From Vallitalea maricola (lineage in GTDB: Bacteria; Bacillota; Clostridia; Lachnospirales; Vallitaleaceae), in contig NZ_BTPU01000047.1 of assembly GCF_036985595.1 (NCBI RefSeq), positions 1 through 27,023 on the forward strand: a DNA stretch of 27,023 nt, in the 5' to 3' direction. Both the position numbers and the translations under genes were made by a program. Below, piece after piece: positions 7,735 to 16,613 of this stretch (the first letter of the stretch is position 1; every line of letters begins with the position of its first letter). A model generated the notes under the pieces. It did no database searches. It worked only from the letters and a program-made list of their open reading frames with translations, and was not told where the DNA came from.

Positions 7735-10700
7735 TCAATTAGTTTGATAATAATCTATTGTTTCATAATCAAATTCATTTTCTTCCTTAATGAATTTCAT
7801 TACATTAAGATATTCTCTAAGAGTATCAATACATGTGAAACAAGGAATTCCAAGATGCTGTGCAAAAGTACGAAGTTTGAAGCCATCCCTGCTTATATCT
7901 TTACCTTTAGTTGGAATGTTGAATATCATAATTATTTCACCGTTCTTCATATTATCCCTAACAGCTTCTACATCATCAGATATTTTAGCGCTGTTAATCC
8001 CCATACTGTTCAGATATTTATTGGTACCAGCTGTAGAATGTATGTTGAAACCGAAATCTACAAGCTTTTTAATATACATGAGTGCTTCTTCTTTGCTCTC
8101 ATCATTAATGGATACTAATATATTCCCTCCATCATAGAACTTATATCCCGCTCCTACGAAAGCTTTGTATAGAGCTTTCTCATAATTAGAATCTATACCT
8201 AATACTTCACCAGTGGATTTCATTTCAGGAGTTAACGCTACATCTACATTATTTAATTTGACAAAGGAGAATACTGGGGCTTTTACTGCTACCAGATTAG
8301 TTGTTTTTGCTAGATTAATACCATAAGGCAGGTCTTTTAGTTTATCTCCCAGTATAGTCTCCATAGCTATCTGAACCATAGGTATCTTGGTTACTTTACT
8401 GAGTATAGGTACGGTTCTTGATGCTCTTGGATTAACCTCAATGATATATACTTCTTCATTTCTAACAACAAATTGTATATTCATAAGACCAATAACTTCT
8501 AATGCCTTAGCAATCTTCTTAGTATAACTTATAATAGTGTCCGTCACTTTCTCTGATAATGTCTGAGGAGGATATACACATATACTATCTCCTGAATGAA
8601 CCCCTGTTCTTTCAATATGTTCCATGATACCAGGAATCAGTATATCTTCTCCATCAGATATAGCATCAACTTCTACTTCTACACCTTCTATATACTCGTC
8701 AATAAGTATTTGATAATCTGTTGATAAGGACGCAGCTTCATCTAAATATTGCTTTAAGTCATTATCATTCCTTACAACCATCATTGCTCTACCACCAATA
8801 ACATATGAAGGTCTTATGAGTACCGGATAATTTATTTCATTAGCTACCTTTATAGCTTCACTAACAGATGAAACAGAGCCTCCTTTAGGTCTATTAATGT
8901 TTAATTGATTTAGTAGCTTGTCAAATCTTTCTCTATCTTCTGCAACATCAATTGAATCTACAGAAGTTCCTAGTATCTGCACACCATTTTTAACTAGTTT
9001 TGGAGCAAGATTAATAGCTGTCTGTCCCCCAAATTGGACTATAACACCTTTTGGTTTTTCTTTTCTAATTACATTAAGAACATCTTCTATGAAAAGTGGT
9101 TCAAAATACAGTTTATCGGATATATCAAAATCTGTACTCACTGTTTCAGGGTTATTGTTGATGATAATTGATTCATACCCCAAGTTTCCAATAGACCATA
9201 CTGCATGGACTGAACAATAATCAAATTCGATGCCCTGTCCTATTCTTATTGGTCCTGAACCTATAACAATAATCTTCTCGTTTTTACTTATCTCATTCTC
9301 ATTTTCCTTCTCATATGTTGAATAATAATAAGGTGTATGGGATTCAAATTCTGCTGCACAAGTATCCACCATTTTGTACACCGGATAAATATTGTAGGCT
9401 CTCCTTAATGTATCCAGCATTTCATAAGACTGATTGGATAAATCCATAATCTCAATATCTGTAAAACCTAGTGTCTCAGCCTTTTCTAATAATTCTCTAG
9501 TAAGTAATTCTGATTTCAACTCATTTTCTACGGAAATTATATTCTCTATTTTATATAAAAACCATTTGTCTATTGCTGTAATTTCATTAATGGTATCTAC
9601 CGATATGTTTTTTCTAAGGGCTTCTGCTAATACAAAAATACGCCTATCGTCAACAACTTGCAGCTTATCATATATTTCTTCTTTTGTCAGTTTTTGAAGC
9701 TCTTCTTTTCTAAGTCCTGTTTCTTTTCCTTCCAAGGATATTACAGCTTTCAATAAAGAACTTTCAAAGGTTCTATCGATAGCCATTACTTCCCCAGTTG
9801 CTTTCATTGCTGTACCTAACTCTCTATTGGCGTAATCAAATTTGTCAAAAGGCCACTTAGGAATCTTAGTAACAACATAGTCAAGAGCTGGTTCAAATGA
9901 AGCTTTGGTCTTTTTAGTTACTGCATTATCTATTTCATGAAGATTAAGCCCTATAGCTATCTTAGCAGCAATCTTAGCTATTGGATAACCTGCTGCTTTT
10001 GATGCTAGAGCAGATGAACGGCTAACTCTAGGATTAACCTCTATTACTATATATTCCTTACTTATGGGGTTAAGGGCAAATTGTACATTACATCCACCCT
10101 CGATTTTTAGGGCTTTGATTATCTTGATAGAAGAACTTCTAAGCATGTGATATTCATTATCAGTCAATGTCTGAGAAGGTGCTACAACAATACTATCTCC
10201 TGTATGAATACCTACAGGATCAATATTTTCCATATTACAGATTATGATACATGTATCATTACTATCTCTCATAACCTCGTATTCAATCTCTTTCCAACCT
10301 GCCACCGACTGCTCCACTAGAACTTGATTTATTCTGCTGTGCATGAGACCAGTAAGTAAGATGTCTTTTAACTCTGATTCATTATGTGCAATTCCACCAC
10401 CAAGACCACCTAATGTATAAGCTGGTCTTACAATAATAGGGAATCCTATCTCTTTTGAAAATTCTATTCCATCTTCTATATTACAGATGATTTTACTTTT
10501 TGGAATAGGTTCATCAATCTCAATCATCAAGTTTCTGAAGCTCTCTCTGTCTTCAGCTTTCTTTATGGTTTCAAGAGACGTACCAAGTAATGTTACATTA
10601 TATTTATCTAAAATACCTGCTTCTTTTAATTCAACAGCCATATTAAGTCCTGTTTGGCCACCTAATGTAGGCAGAATACCATCAGGTCGCTCTTTATTTA

Positions 10701-10932
10701 TAATATAGTCTAGTGACTCTACTGTAAGTGGCTGGATGTATACTTTGTCAGCAATATTGTCATCTGTCATTATCGTTGCTGGATTACTATTAACCAGTAC
10801 TACTTCTATTCCTTCTTCTTTCAGAGCCTTACAAGCTTGAGTTCCTGCATAATCGAATTCTGCTGCTTGACCAATGACGATAGGTCCTGAACCAATAACC
10901 AGTACTTTTTTTACATCCATGTTCTTAGGCAT
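7735..10932 (-). CDS. carB: Carbamoyl-phosphate synthase large subunit (arginine-operon copy)
   Basis: At 1065 residues this is full length (E. coli protein about 1073). The two homologous ATP-grasp halves are plain: each opens with a GSGPIxIGQ motif (KKVLVIGSGPIVIGQAAEFDYA near the start; KIIVIGSGPIRIGQGIEFDYC at mid-protein) and carries NP(E/A)T and EVNPRxSR motifs. The C-terminal methylglyoxal-synthase-like domain (HSTAGTNKYL...) is the allosteric module. The enzyme makes carbamoyl phosphate from ammonia delivered by CarA, bicarbonate and two ATP. Position as last gene of argCJBD-carAB suggests an arginine-specific or shared enzyme. The SD GGGTGAG precedes the ATG. No argF follows, unlike the Bacillus operon. 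Confidence 0.96.
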   Translation of the reverse strand: MPKNMDVKKVLVIGSGPIVIGQAAEFDYAGTQACKALKEEGIEVVLVNSNPATIMTDDNIADKVYIQPLTVESLDYIINKERPDGILPTLGGQTGLNMAVELKEAGILDKYNVTLLGTSLETIKKAEDRESFRNLMIEIDEPIPKSKIICNIEDGIEFSKEIGFPIIVRPAYTLGGLGGGIAHNESELKDILLTGLMHSRINQVLVEQSVAGWKEIEYEVMRDSNDTCIIICNMENIDPVGIHTGDSIVVAPSQTLTDNEYHMLRSSSIKIIKALKIEGGCNVQFALNPISKEYIVIEVNPRVSRSSALASKAAGYPIAKIAAKIAIGLNLHEIDNAVTKKTKASFEPALDYVVTKIPKWPFDKFDYANRELGTAMKATGEVMAIDRTFESSLLKAVISLEGKETGLRKEELQKLTKEEIYDKLQVVDDRRIFVLAEALRKNISVDTINEITAIDKWFLYKIENIISVENELKSELLTRELLEKAETLGFTDIEIMDLSNQSYEMLDTLRRAYNIYPVYKMVDTCAAEFESHTPYYYSTYEKENENEISKNEKIIVIGSGPIRIGQGIEFDYCSVHAVWSIGNLGYESIIINNNPETVSTDFDISDKLYFEPLFIEDVLNVIRKEKPKGVIVQFGGQTAINLAPKLVKNGVQILGTSVDSIDVAEDRERFDKLLNQLNINRPKGGSVSSVSEAIKVANEINYPVLIRPSYVIGGRAMMVVRNDNDLKQYLDEAASLSTDYQILIDEYIEGVEVEVDAISDGEDILIPGIMEHIERTGVHSGDSICVYPPQTLSEKVTDTIISYTKKIAKALEVIGLMNIQFVVRNEEVYIIEVNPRASRTVPILSKVTKIPMVQIAMETILGDKLKDLPYGINLAKTTNLVAVKAPVFSFVKLNNVDVALTPEMKSTGEVLGIDSNYEKALYKAFVGAGYKFYDGGNILVSINDESKEEALMYIKKLVDFGFNIHSTAGTNKYLNSMGINSAKISDDVEAVRDNMKNGEIIMIFNIPTKGKDISRDGFKLRTFAQHLGIPCFTCIDTLREYLNVMKFIKEENEFDYETIDYYQTN

Positions 10933-10959
10933 TTTCTCACCCTTTCCATTATCTATTCT

Positions 10960-12012
10960 CTAAATGATTGCTTCAATCCATTCCTTAAAAATATAATGAC
11001 AATCTTCTGGTCCTGGTCCTTCTTCTGGATGGAATTGTACTGTTTTTATATTGTAATCAGAAGAACTGAATCCCTCGATGGTATTGTCATTAACATTGAT
11101 AAAAGTCTTTTCCATGTCTTTTGTAAAACTGCTTTCTTCTACTGCATATCCATGATTCTGGGATGATATAAATACCTTTCCTGTATTCATATTCATTACT
11201 GGATGATTGCTTCCTCTATGTCCGAATTTTAGTTTATATGTATCTGCTCCAAGTGCAAGTGCAATAATCTGATGGCCTAGACATATTCCCCAAATAGGCA
11301 ACTTACCTATTAATTCTTTTACAGTTTTGATAGGTATAACAGCTTCTTTTGGATCTCCAGGTCCATTAGAAAATAGTACTCCATCTAAATCATAATCAAC
11401 AATCTCTTTAGAACCAATGTCTTGTGGGAAAATATATATATCACAATCAAGACTTACCAGCTGATTAATTATTCCTGACTTGATTCCTAGGTCTACAACC
11501 CCTATTTTTTTACCTGCCCCTTCTATATGTTTAATGTCTTTTCTCGATACCTGTTCAACAATATTACCAGGAAACTTATAATCTTTTAATTTCTCTAATA
11601 ACCTACCTTCATCCTCAGTGGTTATCATACATTTCATAGTTCCTTTTTCTCTTATTTTCTTAGTTAACATCCTTGTATCAATACCATATATACCAGGAAT
11701 ATCGTTTTCTTTTAAATATGTATCTATATCTTTTTCACACTGCCAGTGATTAGGATTCACTGAGTATTCCTTAACAACAAATCCCGAAACTCTGATACAG
11801 CTTGATTCCATATCTTCAGTATTTATACCATAATTACCAATCAAAGGATATGTCATTGTAACCACCTGACCTGCATAAGACGGGTCTGTCAATATCTCAG
11901 TATATCCTGTCATACCAGTATTAAAAACCAATTCACCGCATATTGTAGTCTTAGCACCGAAACTTTTTCCTTTTAAGACTGTTCCATCTTCAAGAATTAA
12001 TTTAGCATACAT
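10960..12012 (-). CDS. carA: Carbamoyl-phosphate synthase small subunit (glutaminase)
   Basis: The 350-residue protein has the CarA-specific N-terminal domain (GELVFNTGMTGYTEILTDPS, 26-45) and a class I glutamine amidotransferase domain with GICLGHQ (nucleophile C244), SQNHGYAV, and QFHPEEGPGPED (H328 and E330 completing the triad). It releases ammonia from glutamine and channels it to CarB. The ATG shares one base with the argD stop (TAATG), with AAGGAGAG inside the end of argD, so translation is coupled. The carB start follows 27 bp past its stop. Length is slightly under the 360-380 of many CarA proteins, with no motif missing. Confidence 0.96.
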   Translation of the reverse strand: MYAKLILEDGTVLKGKSFGAKTTICGELVFNTGMTGYTEILTDPSYAGQVVTMTYPLIGNYGINTEDMESSCIRVSGFVVKEYSVNPNHWQCEKDIDTYLKENDIPGIYGIDTRMLTKKIREKGTMKCMITTEDEGRLLEKLKDYKFPGNIVEQVSRKDIKHIEGAGKKIGVVDLGIKSGIINQLVSLDCDIYIFPQDIGSKEIVDYDLDGVLFSNGPGDPKEAVIPIKTVKELIGKLPIWGICLGHQIIALALGADTYKLKFGHRGSNHPVMNMNTGKVFISSQNHGYAVEESSFTKDMEKTFINVNDNTIEGFSSSDYNIKTVQFHPEEGPGPEDCHYIFKEWIEAII

Positions 12013-13199
12013 TAAATCTCTCCTTCCAGAACACTGCCAAGTACCGAAACAGCAGAATCTATATCTTCTTTTTTTACAATAAGAGGTGGAACGAACCTAA
12101 TTATGCGTTCACCTGACCCGACTAGTAATAATCTTTTTTCCATACATTTTTTTATTATATCTTTTACAGGAATATTCATTTCCATTCCCAGCATTAATCC
12201 ATGTCCTCTAACATCAGTTATGAAGTCATATTTATCTTTTAATTCATTTAACTTCTTAGTCAGGTAATTACCTTGAACCTTAACATTATCAAGGATTTCT
12301 TCATTAGATATTTCCTCTATTACAACTTTTGCTGCTGTACATACTAGAGGATTACCACCGAATGTACTTGCATGATCTCCTGGACAGAACCCCTCAGCAA
12401 CTTTCTTATTAGCTATAACTGCTCCAATTGGCACTCCACCGCCAAGTCCTTTTGCTAGGGCTACTATATCAGGTTTTACATCATATAATCCATATGCGAA
12501 TATTTCTCCTGTTCTTCCAATACCACATTGAACTTCGTCAAATATTAACACTAGGTTATTCTTATCGCATATCTTCCTAACTTTTTTCAGATACTCCTTA
12601 TTGGCAGGTCTTATACCACCTTCGCCTTGAATTGGTTCCAATAATACTGCACATGTATTATCATCTATAGCTTCTTCTAGAGAATCTATATTATTGAATT
12701 CAGCGTATTTTACACCTGGAAGTAATGGGTCTAAGCCTTTTTGGTATTTCAGCTGACCTGTTGCTGTAACTGCCCCATAGGTTCTACCATGAAATGAATT
12801 TTTCATAGTAATAATTCCGTTTTTATCCTTACCTAGATTTTTCTTAGCATATTTTCTTGCTAATTTTAGAGAACCTTCTATTGCTTCTGCTCCACTATTA
12901 CAGAAGAAAACTTTATCAAGTCCGCTATGTTCTACCAATAAGCCTGCTGCTTCTATAGCTGGTTCATTCCAATAGAGATTAGAACAATGTGTTAGCTTAT
13001 CCAACTGTTCTTTTAGTTCTATTACTAATCTTTCATTTTTGTATCCTAGAGAATTAACAGCTATCCCAGCAACAAAATCTATATATTCATTACCATCTTT
13101 ATCATATATTTTTACTCCTTCTCCTTTTTCTATAACAATAGGAAACTGAGCGTATGTACTCATGAAAACTTCTTTACCTTTATTTATTAATTGTTCCAT
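12012..13199 (-). CDS. argD: Acetylornithine aminotransferase
   Basis: The 395-residue class III PLP aminotransferase has the cofactor lysine at K250 (DIVALAKGLGGGVPIGA), the PLP-pyridine Asp in LIFDEVQCGIGRTG (D221, E222), the SGAEA phosphate loop (102-106) and FHGRT. It transfers the amino group of glutamate to N-acetylglutamate semialdehyde to give N-acetylornithine. Its place between argB and carA supports ArgD over ornithine or GABA aminotransferases. The SD GGTGAG precedes the ATG. The 53-bp gap to argB is the largest in the operon but has no promoter that I recognise. Confidence 0.94.
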   Translation of the reverse strand: MEQLINKGKEVFMSTYAQFPIVIEKGEGVKIYDKDGNEYIDFVAGIAVNSLGYKNERLVIELKEQLDKLTHCSNLYWNEPAIEAAGLLVEHSGLDKVFFCNSGAEAIEGSLKLARKYAKKNLGKDKNGIITMKNSFHGRTYGAVTATGQLKYQKGLDPLLPGVKYAEFNNIDSLEEAIDDNTCAVLLEPIQGEGGIRPANKEYLKKVRKICDKNNLVLIFDEVQCGIGRTGEIFAYGLYDVKPDIVALAKGLGGGVPIGAVIANKKVAEGFCPGDHASTFGGNPLVCTAAKVVIEEISNEEILDNVKVQGNYLTKKLNELKDKYDFITDVRGHGLMLGMEMNIPVKDIIKKCMEKRLLLVGSGERIIRFVPPLIVKKEDIDSAVSVLGSVLEGEI

Positions 13200-13252
13200 T
13201 TGTTCTCACCACTTTCATTAAATAATATTAAGCTTTTGTTTCATATCCTGGA

Positions 13253-14128
13253 TTAGAGAACTTTCCTATTAGAGAAAAACATTGTTCCTACACCGCTCTT
13301 TGTGAAAATTTCTAATAATAAGCTATGTTCTACTCTTCCATCGAGTATATGTACACTTTTAACACCTTTATAAATTCCTGATGCACAACACTCAGCTTTT
13401 GGAATCATTCCTCCGCTGATAATACCTTGTTCAATATATTCTGGTACTTCTTTGACATCTATTTGAGATATTAGTGAACCACTATCATTCACATCTCTAA
13501 GAATACCTTCCACATCTGTTAGAAATATCAACTTTTCCGCTTTTAATGCTCCAGCTATTGAACTTGCTGCATAATCAGCATTTATATTGTATGTATCACC
13601 ATTATCATCTGTCCCAATTGGTGCAATTACTGGTATGTATTCATTTTCAAGGAGGGTTTCAATAAGTCCTGTATTGACTTTTGTAATTTCCCCTACATAC
13701 CCAACATCATAATCTTCAACTTCCTTTTTTGTTACTTTCAGTGTTTTACCATCTTTACCGCTTATTCCAACTGCACCAATATCATGATTCTCAATAAGCT
13801 GTACTATATCCTTATTAACTTTTCCTGATAATACCATCTCTGCAACCTGAACTGTCTCTTCATCTGTAACTCTGAGTCCATTTATAAACTTGCTTTCTTT
13901 ACCTATTTTGTTTAACATCCCGCTTATTTCCTTGCCACCACCATGGACTATAACTGGTTTGAGTCCTACTAATTTCATTAATACAATATCTTGAATAACT
14001 GACATTTTAATTGATTCATCCACCATAGCACTACCACCGTATTTGATTACTACTATATCACCATTGAATTTTTTTATATAAGGTAAAGCTTCGACCAATA
14101 CCTTAGCTCTTTGAATATATTTTTTCAT
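13253..14128 (-). CDS. argB: Acetylglutamate kinase, probably arginine-inhibited
   Basis: The 291-residue amino-acid kinase shows IVVIKYGGSAM (K29), PVIVHGGGKEI (60-68) and the closing segment SLLLEIFTKSGVGTMF. It phosphorylates N-acetylglutamate with ATP, the committed step of the pathway. Before the first beta strand it has about 24 extra residues (MKKYIQRAKVLVEALPYIKK) compared with the 258-residue E. coli enzyme. This matches the N-terminal helix of the hexameric, arginine-sensitive kinases of Pseudomonas and Thermotoga, so feedback control at this step is inferred. It starts 18 bp after argJ. The product lacks transit or membrane signals. Confidence 0.95.
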   Translation of the reverse strand: MKKYIQRAKVLVEALPYIKKFNGDIVVIKYGGSAMVDESIKMSVIQDIVLMKLVGLKPVIVHGGGKEISGMLNKIGKESKFINGLRVTDEETVQVAEMVLSGKVNKDIVQLIENHDIGAVGISGKDGKTLKVTKKEVEDYDVGYVGEITKVNTGLIETLLENEYIPVIAPIGTDDNGDTYNINADYAASSIAGALKAEKLIFLTDVEGILRDVNDSGSLISQIDVKEVPEYIEQGIISGGMIPKAECCASGIYKGVKSVHILDGRVEHSLLLEIFTKSGVGTMFFSNRKVL

Positions 14129-14146
14129 CTTTATTTTCCTCTCTTA

Positions 14147-15367
14147 TCAAGTTCTATATTCTCCGTTGATTTTCACGTATTCATAACTAAGGTCACATCC
14201 CCAAGCCTTAGCTTCACCATTACCTTCATCAAGCTCTATTTCTACGATAATATCTCTTTCACTGATAATTGATGATGCATAATCTTCATCAAAATCTATA
14301 GGTAATCCATTTTCTACAAGAGTTATTTTCCCTTTATTACTTACGTAATGTAAACTTACTTTGCTTGGGTCAAATTCTGCACTAGAGTATCCCATAGCAC
14401 ATAGTATTCTTCCCCAGTTGGCATCTTCGCCAAAGAATGCTGTTTTTACCAGATTAGATGTTATAACCGATTTACTTAATAATCTTGCATCCTCTTTATT
14501 TTTAGCTCCTTTTACGGATACCTCAATGAATTTGGTTACACCCTCTCCATCTGACACAATTAGTTTGGCTAGATAAATATTGATGTAATCAAGGGCTTCT
14601 TTGAAGATTTTATAATCTTCATCAACTTGGGTTATCTCTTCGTTACCAGCTTCACCATTAGCTAATAGAATAACCATATCGTTAGTACTTGTATCACCAT
14701 CAACGGATATCATGTTGTAAGAGTCTTTTATACTGTCTGATAGTGCTTTTCTAAGTAGCGTTTTTGATATGTTGATATCTGTTGTTATGAATGAAAGCAT
14801 TGTAGCCATATTAGGGTGAATCATTCCTGAACCTTTTGCCATACCACCGATAGTTACTTTTTTACCATCTATCATGACAGTAACTGCTATTTGTTTACTG
14901 TATGTATCAGTAGTTCTGATTGCATTTGCGGCGTCATCTGCTGATTGTTCATTATCTCCAAGTTTATCTGACAGATCTACGATTCCATTACATATTTTGT
15001 CTATTGGGAGTTTCACTCCTATGACACCTGTAGAAGCTACTAACACTTCCTCTTCATCTATCCCTAGGACTTCTCCTGTCTTTGATGCCATTTCATTAGC
15101 ATGAGTCATGCCTATTTTTCCTGTACAAGCATTAGCATTACCACTATTTACAACAATTGCTTTAACTGTACTGCCATCATCAAATATCTTTTTATTCCAG
15201 AGCACTGGTGCGGCTTTTACTATATTCGTCGTAAATGTTGCCGCCATATTGGCTGGAGTTTTGGTATGAACAATAGCTAAATCCTTATTTTTTCTCTTGG
15301 CACCACAGTGTACTCCACCTGCCAAAAATCCTTTAGCCGCCGTTACACCGCCTTTTATTATATCCAT
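14147..15367 (-). CDS. argJ: Glutamate N-acetyltransferase / amino-acid acetyltransferase ArgJ
   Basis: From the chosen ATG the protein has 406 residues, normal for ArgJ. The self-cleavage site is in KGSGMIHPNMATMLSFITTD, with the Thr of ATML (residue 189) becoming the N-terminal nucleophile of the beta chain; GNANACTG is the oxyanion region. It moves the acetyl group from N-acetylornithine to glutamate, recycling acetyl; bifunctional forms also use acetyl-CoA, which the sequence alone does not settle. No argA or argE is present, in line with a cyclic pathway. A longer frame opens at an ATG at 15385 without an SD; the ATG at 15367 has AAAGGTGAT about 8 nt upstream and gives the usual ArgJ N terminus. 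Confidence 0.95.
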   Translation of the reverse strand: MDIIKGGVTAAKGFLAGGVHCGAKRKNKDLAIVHTKTPANMAATFTTNIVKAAPVLWNKKIFDDGSTVKAIVVNSGNANACTGKIGMTHANEMASKTGEVLGIDEEEVLVASTGVIGVKLPIDKICNGIVDLSDKLGDNEQSADDAANAIRTTDTYSKQIAVTVMIDGKKVTIGGMAKGSGMIHPNMATMLSFITTDINISKTLLRKALSDSIKDSYNMISVDGDTSTNDMVILLANGEAGNEEITQVDEDYKIFKEALDYINIYLAKLIVSDGEGVTKFIEVSVKGAKNKEDARLLSKSVITSNLVKTAFFGEDANWGRILCAMGYSSAEFDPSKVSLHYVSNKGKITLVENGLPIDFDEDYASSIISERDIIVEIELDEGNGEAKAWGCDLSYEYVKINGEYRT

Positions 15368-15404
15368 GTCGTCATCACCTTTCATAAATGTTGTCTATTT
15401 CTAA

Positions 15405-16448
15405 TTAAATTGGGAAAGCAGGAATCATTTCAAGTCCTGTGCTTTCTTTTAGTCCAAAAATTATATTCATATTTTGAACAGCTTGACCTGCTGCACCTTT
15501 TATTAGATTATCAATTGCACCAAGAGCAATTATTCTATTGGTCCTTTCATCTATCTGGAAATTGATATCACAATAATTGGAACCTTTTACCCATTTAGTT
15601 TCTGGAAATACTCCTTCTGGTAAAAATCTGATGAACTGTTCATCTTTGTAACACTCTTCATATACCTCTTTTATATCTTCATATGTATATTTCTTATTAA
15701 GACTAGCATATGCTGTTATAAGAATACCTCTATTCATAGGTATGAGATGAGGAGTAAAAGTAATTGATATACTGCTATCTGTTACACCACTTAGTTCTTG
15801 TTCAATTTCTGGTGTATGTCTATGAGATGCAATTTTGTATGCTTTGATTGATTCATTACATTCAGTAAAATGAGTACCTAGATTAAGTGCTCTTCCTGCG
15901 CCCGTAACACCAGATTTGGCATCAACTATAATTGAACTCTTATCTATAAGATTATTCTTAACCAACGGCATCAAGGATAGTATGCTGCAAGTTGTGTAAC
16001 AACCTGGATTAGCTATTAGATTAGATTTCTTCACATCTTCTCTTTTTAACTCGCATAATCCATAAACAGCTTCATCAATTAGTTCAGGACTGCCATGAGA
16101 TACTCCGTACCATTTTTCATATACTGATAAATCATTCAACCTGTAATCCGCACCCAAGTCAATTATTTTAGTATTTTCCAGGATTTCTGAAGATATTTTA
16201 TTAGATGCTATACCATGCGGTAATGCAATGAATAATACATCAACTTTTTTTGATATCTCATCAATCTCTTCATCAACTAATTTATCAGATGCTATACCCA
16301 TGAAATTACCATAAACTTGATCATAATTAATATTTTTATATGTTCTAGATGAAATTACCTCTACTTCACAATCTGGGTGTTGCATTAATAATCTCATTAA
16401 TTCTTGCCCTGCATAACCTGTAGCTCCGATAATACCTGCCTTTATCAT
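15405..16448 (-). CDS. argC: N-acetyl-gamma-glutamyl-phosphate reductase
   Basis: The 347-residue protein is the usual length. It has the NADP-binding loop GIIGATGYAGQELMRLL (5-21), the active-site cysteine in ANPGCYTT (C150), and the conserved HRHTPEIEQEL segment containing the catalytic His. It reduces N-acetylglutamyl phosphate to the semialdehyde. It is the first gene of the six-gene minus-strand operon; argJ follows 37 bp after its stop. AGAGGTGAT precedes the ATG closely. Control is very likely by arginine through the two ARG-box-like sites overlapping its promoter. Confidence 0.96.
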   Translation of the reverse strand: MIKAGIIGATGYAGQELMRLLMQHPDCEVEVISSRTYKNINYDQVYGNFMGIASDKLVDEEIDEISKKVDVLFIALPHGIASNKISSEILENTKIIDLGADYRLNDLSVYEKWYGVSHGSPELIDEAVYGLCELKREDVKKSNLIANPGCYTTCSILSLMPLVKNNLIDKSSIIVDAKSGVTGAGRALNLGTHFTECNESIKAYKIASHRHTPEIEQELSGVTDSSISITFTPHLIPMNRGILITAYASLNKKYTYEDIKEVYEECYKDEQFIRFLPEGVFPETKWVKGSNYCDINFQIDERTNRIIALGAIDNLIKGAAGQAVQNMNIIFGLKESTGLEMIPAFPI

Positions 16449-16468
16449 CTAATCACCTCTCGAACTTT

Positions 16469-16502
16469 TTAATAATTATACATTAATATTAATATTTATG
16501 CA
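16469..16502 (-). promoter_or_regulatory. Twin ARG-box-like ArgR/AhrC operator over the argC promoter
   Basis: Minus-strand 14-mers TGCATAAATATTAA (16502-16489) and TGTATAATTATTAA (16482-16469) each match 12 of 14 positions of the ARG-box core TGAATWWWWATTCA. They start 20 bp apart, close to the 20-21 bp spacing of known double ARG boxes. One overlaps the -35 and the other the -10. The binding protein is not encoded in this window. Confidence 0.7.
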
Positions 16503-16503
16503 A
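16475..16503 (-). promoter_or_regulatory. argC operon promoter
   Basis: On the minus strand -35 TTGCAT (16503-16498) and perfect -10 TATAAT (16480-16475) are separated by exactly 17 bp. The -10 ends 26 bp before the argC start codon. Confidence 0.8.
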
Positions 16504-16583
16504 TAGCTTTTAATAATATTTAGTTAATTATTGTATATTATAGAAAAAGCTTGCTTCCAGCTATATTTAATTGTAAAATATGG

Positions 16584-16589
16584 TATAAT
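16584..16589 (+). promoter_or_regulatory. Probable -10 of the cardiolipin synthase promoter
   Basis: TATAAT is preceded by TGG, giving an extended -10 (TGnTATAAT), 24 bp before the start codon. No good -35 is visible at 17 bp (CTATAT), which an extended -10 can tolerate. Confidence 0.55.
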
Positions 16590-16613
16590 ATAAAGATATA
16601 AGGGGGAATTCTA

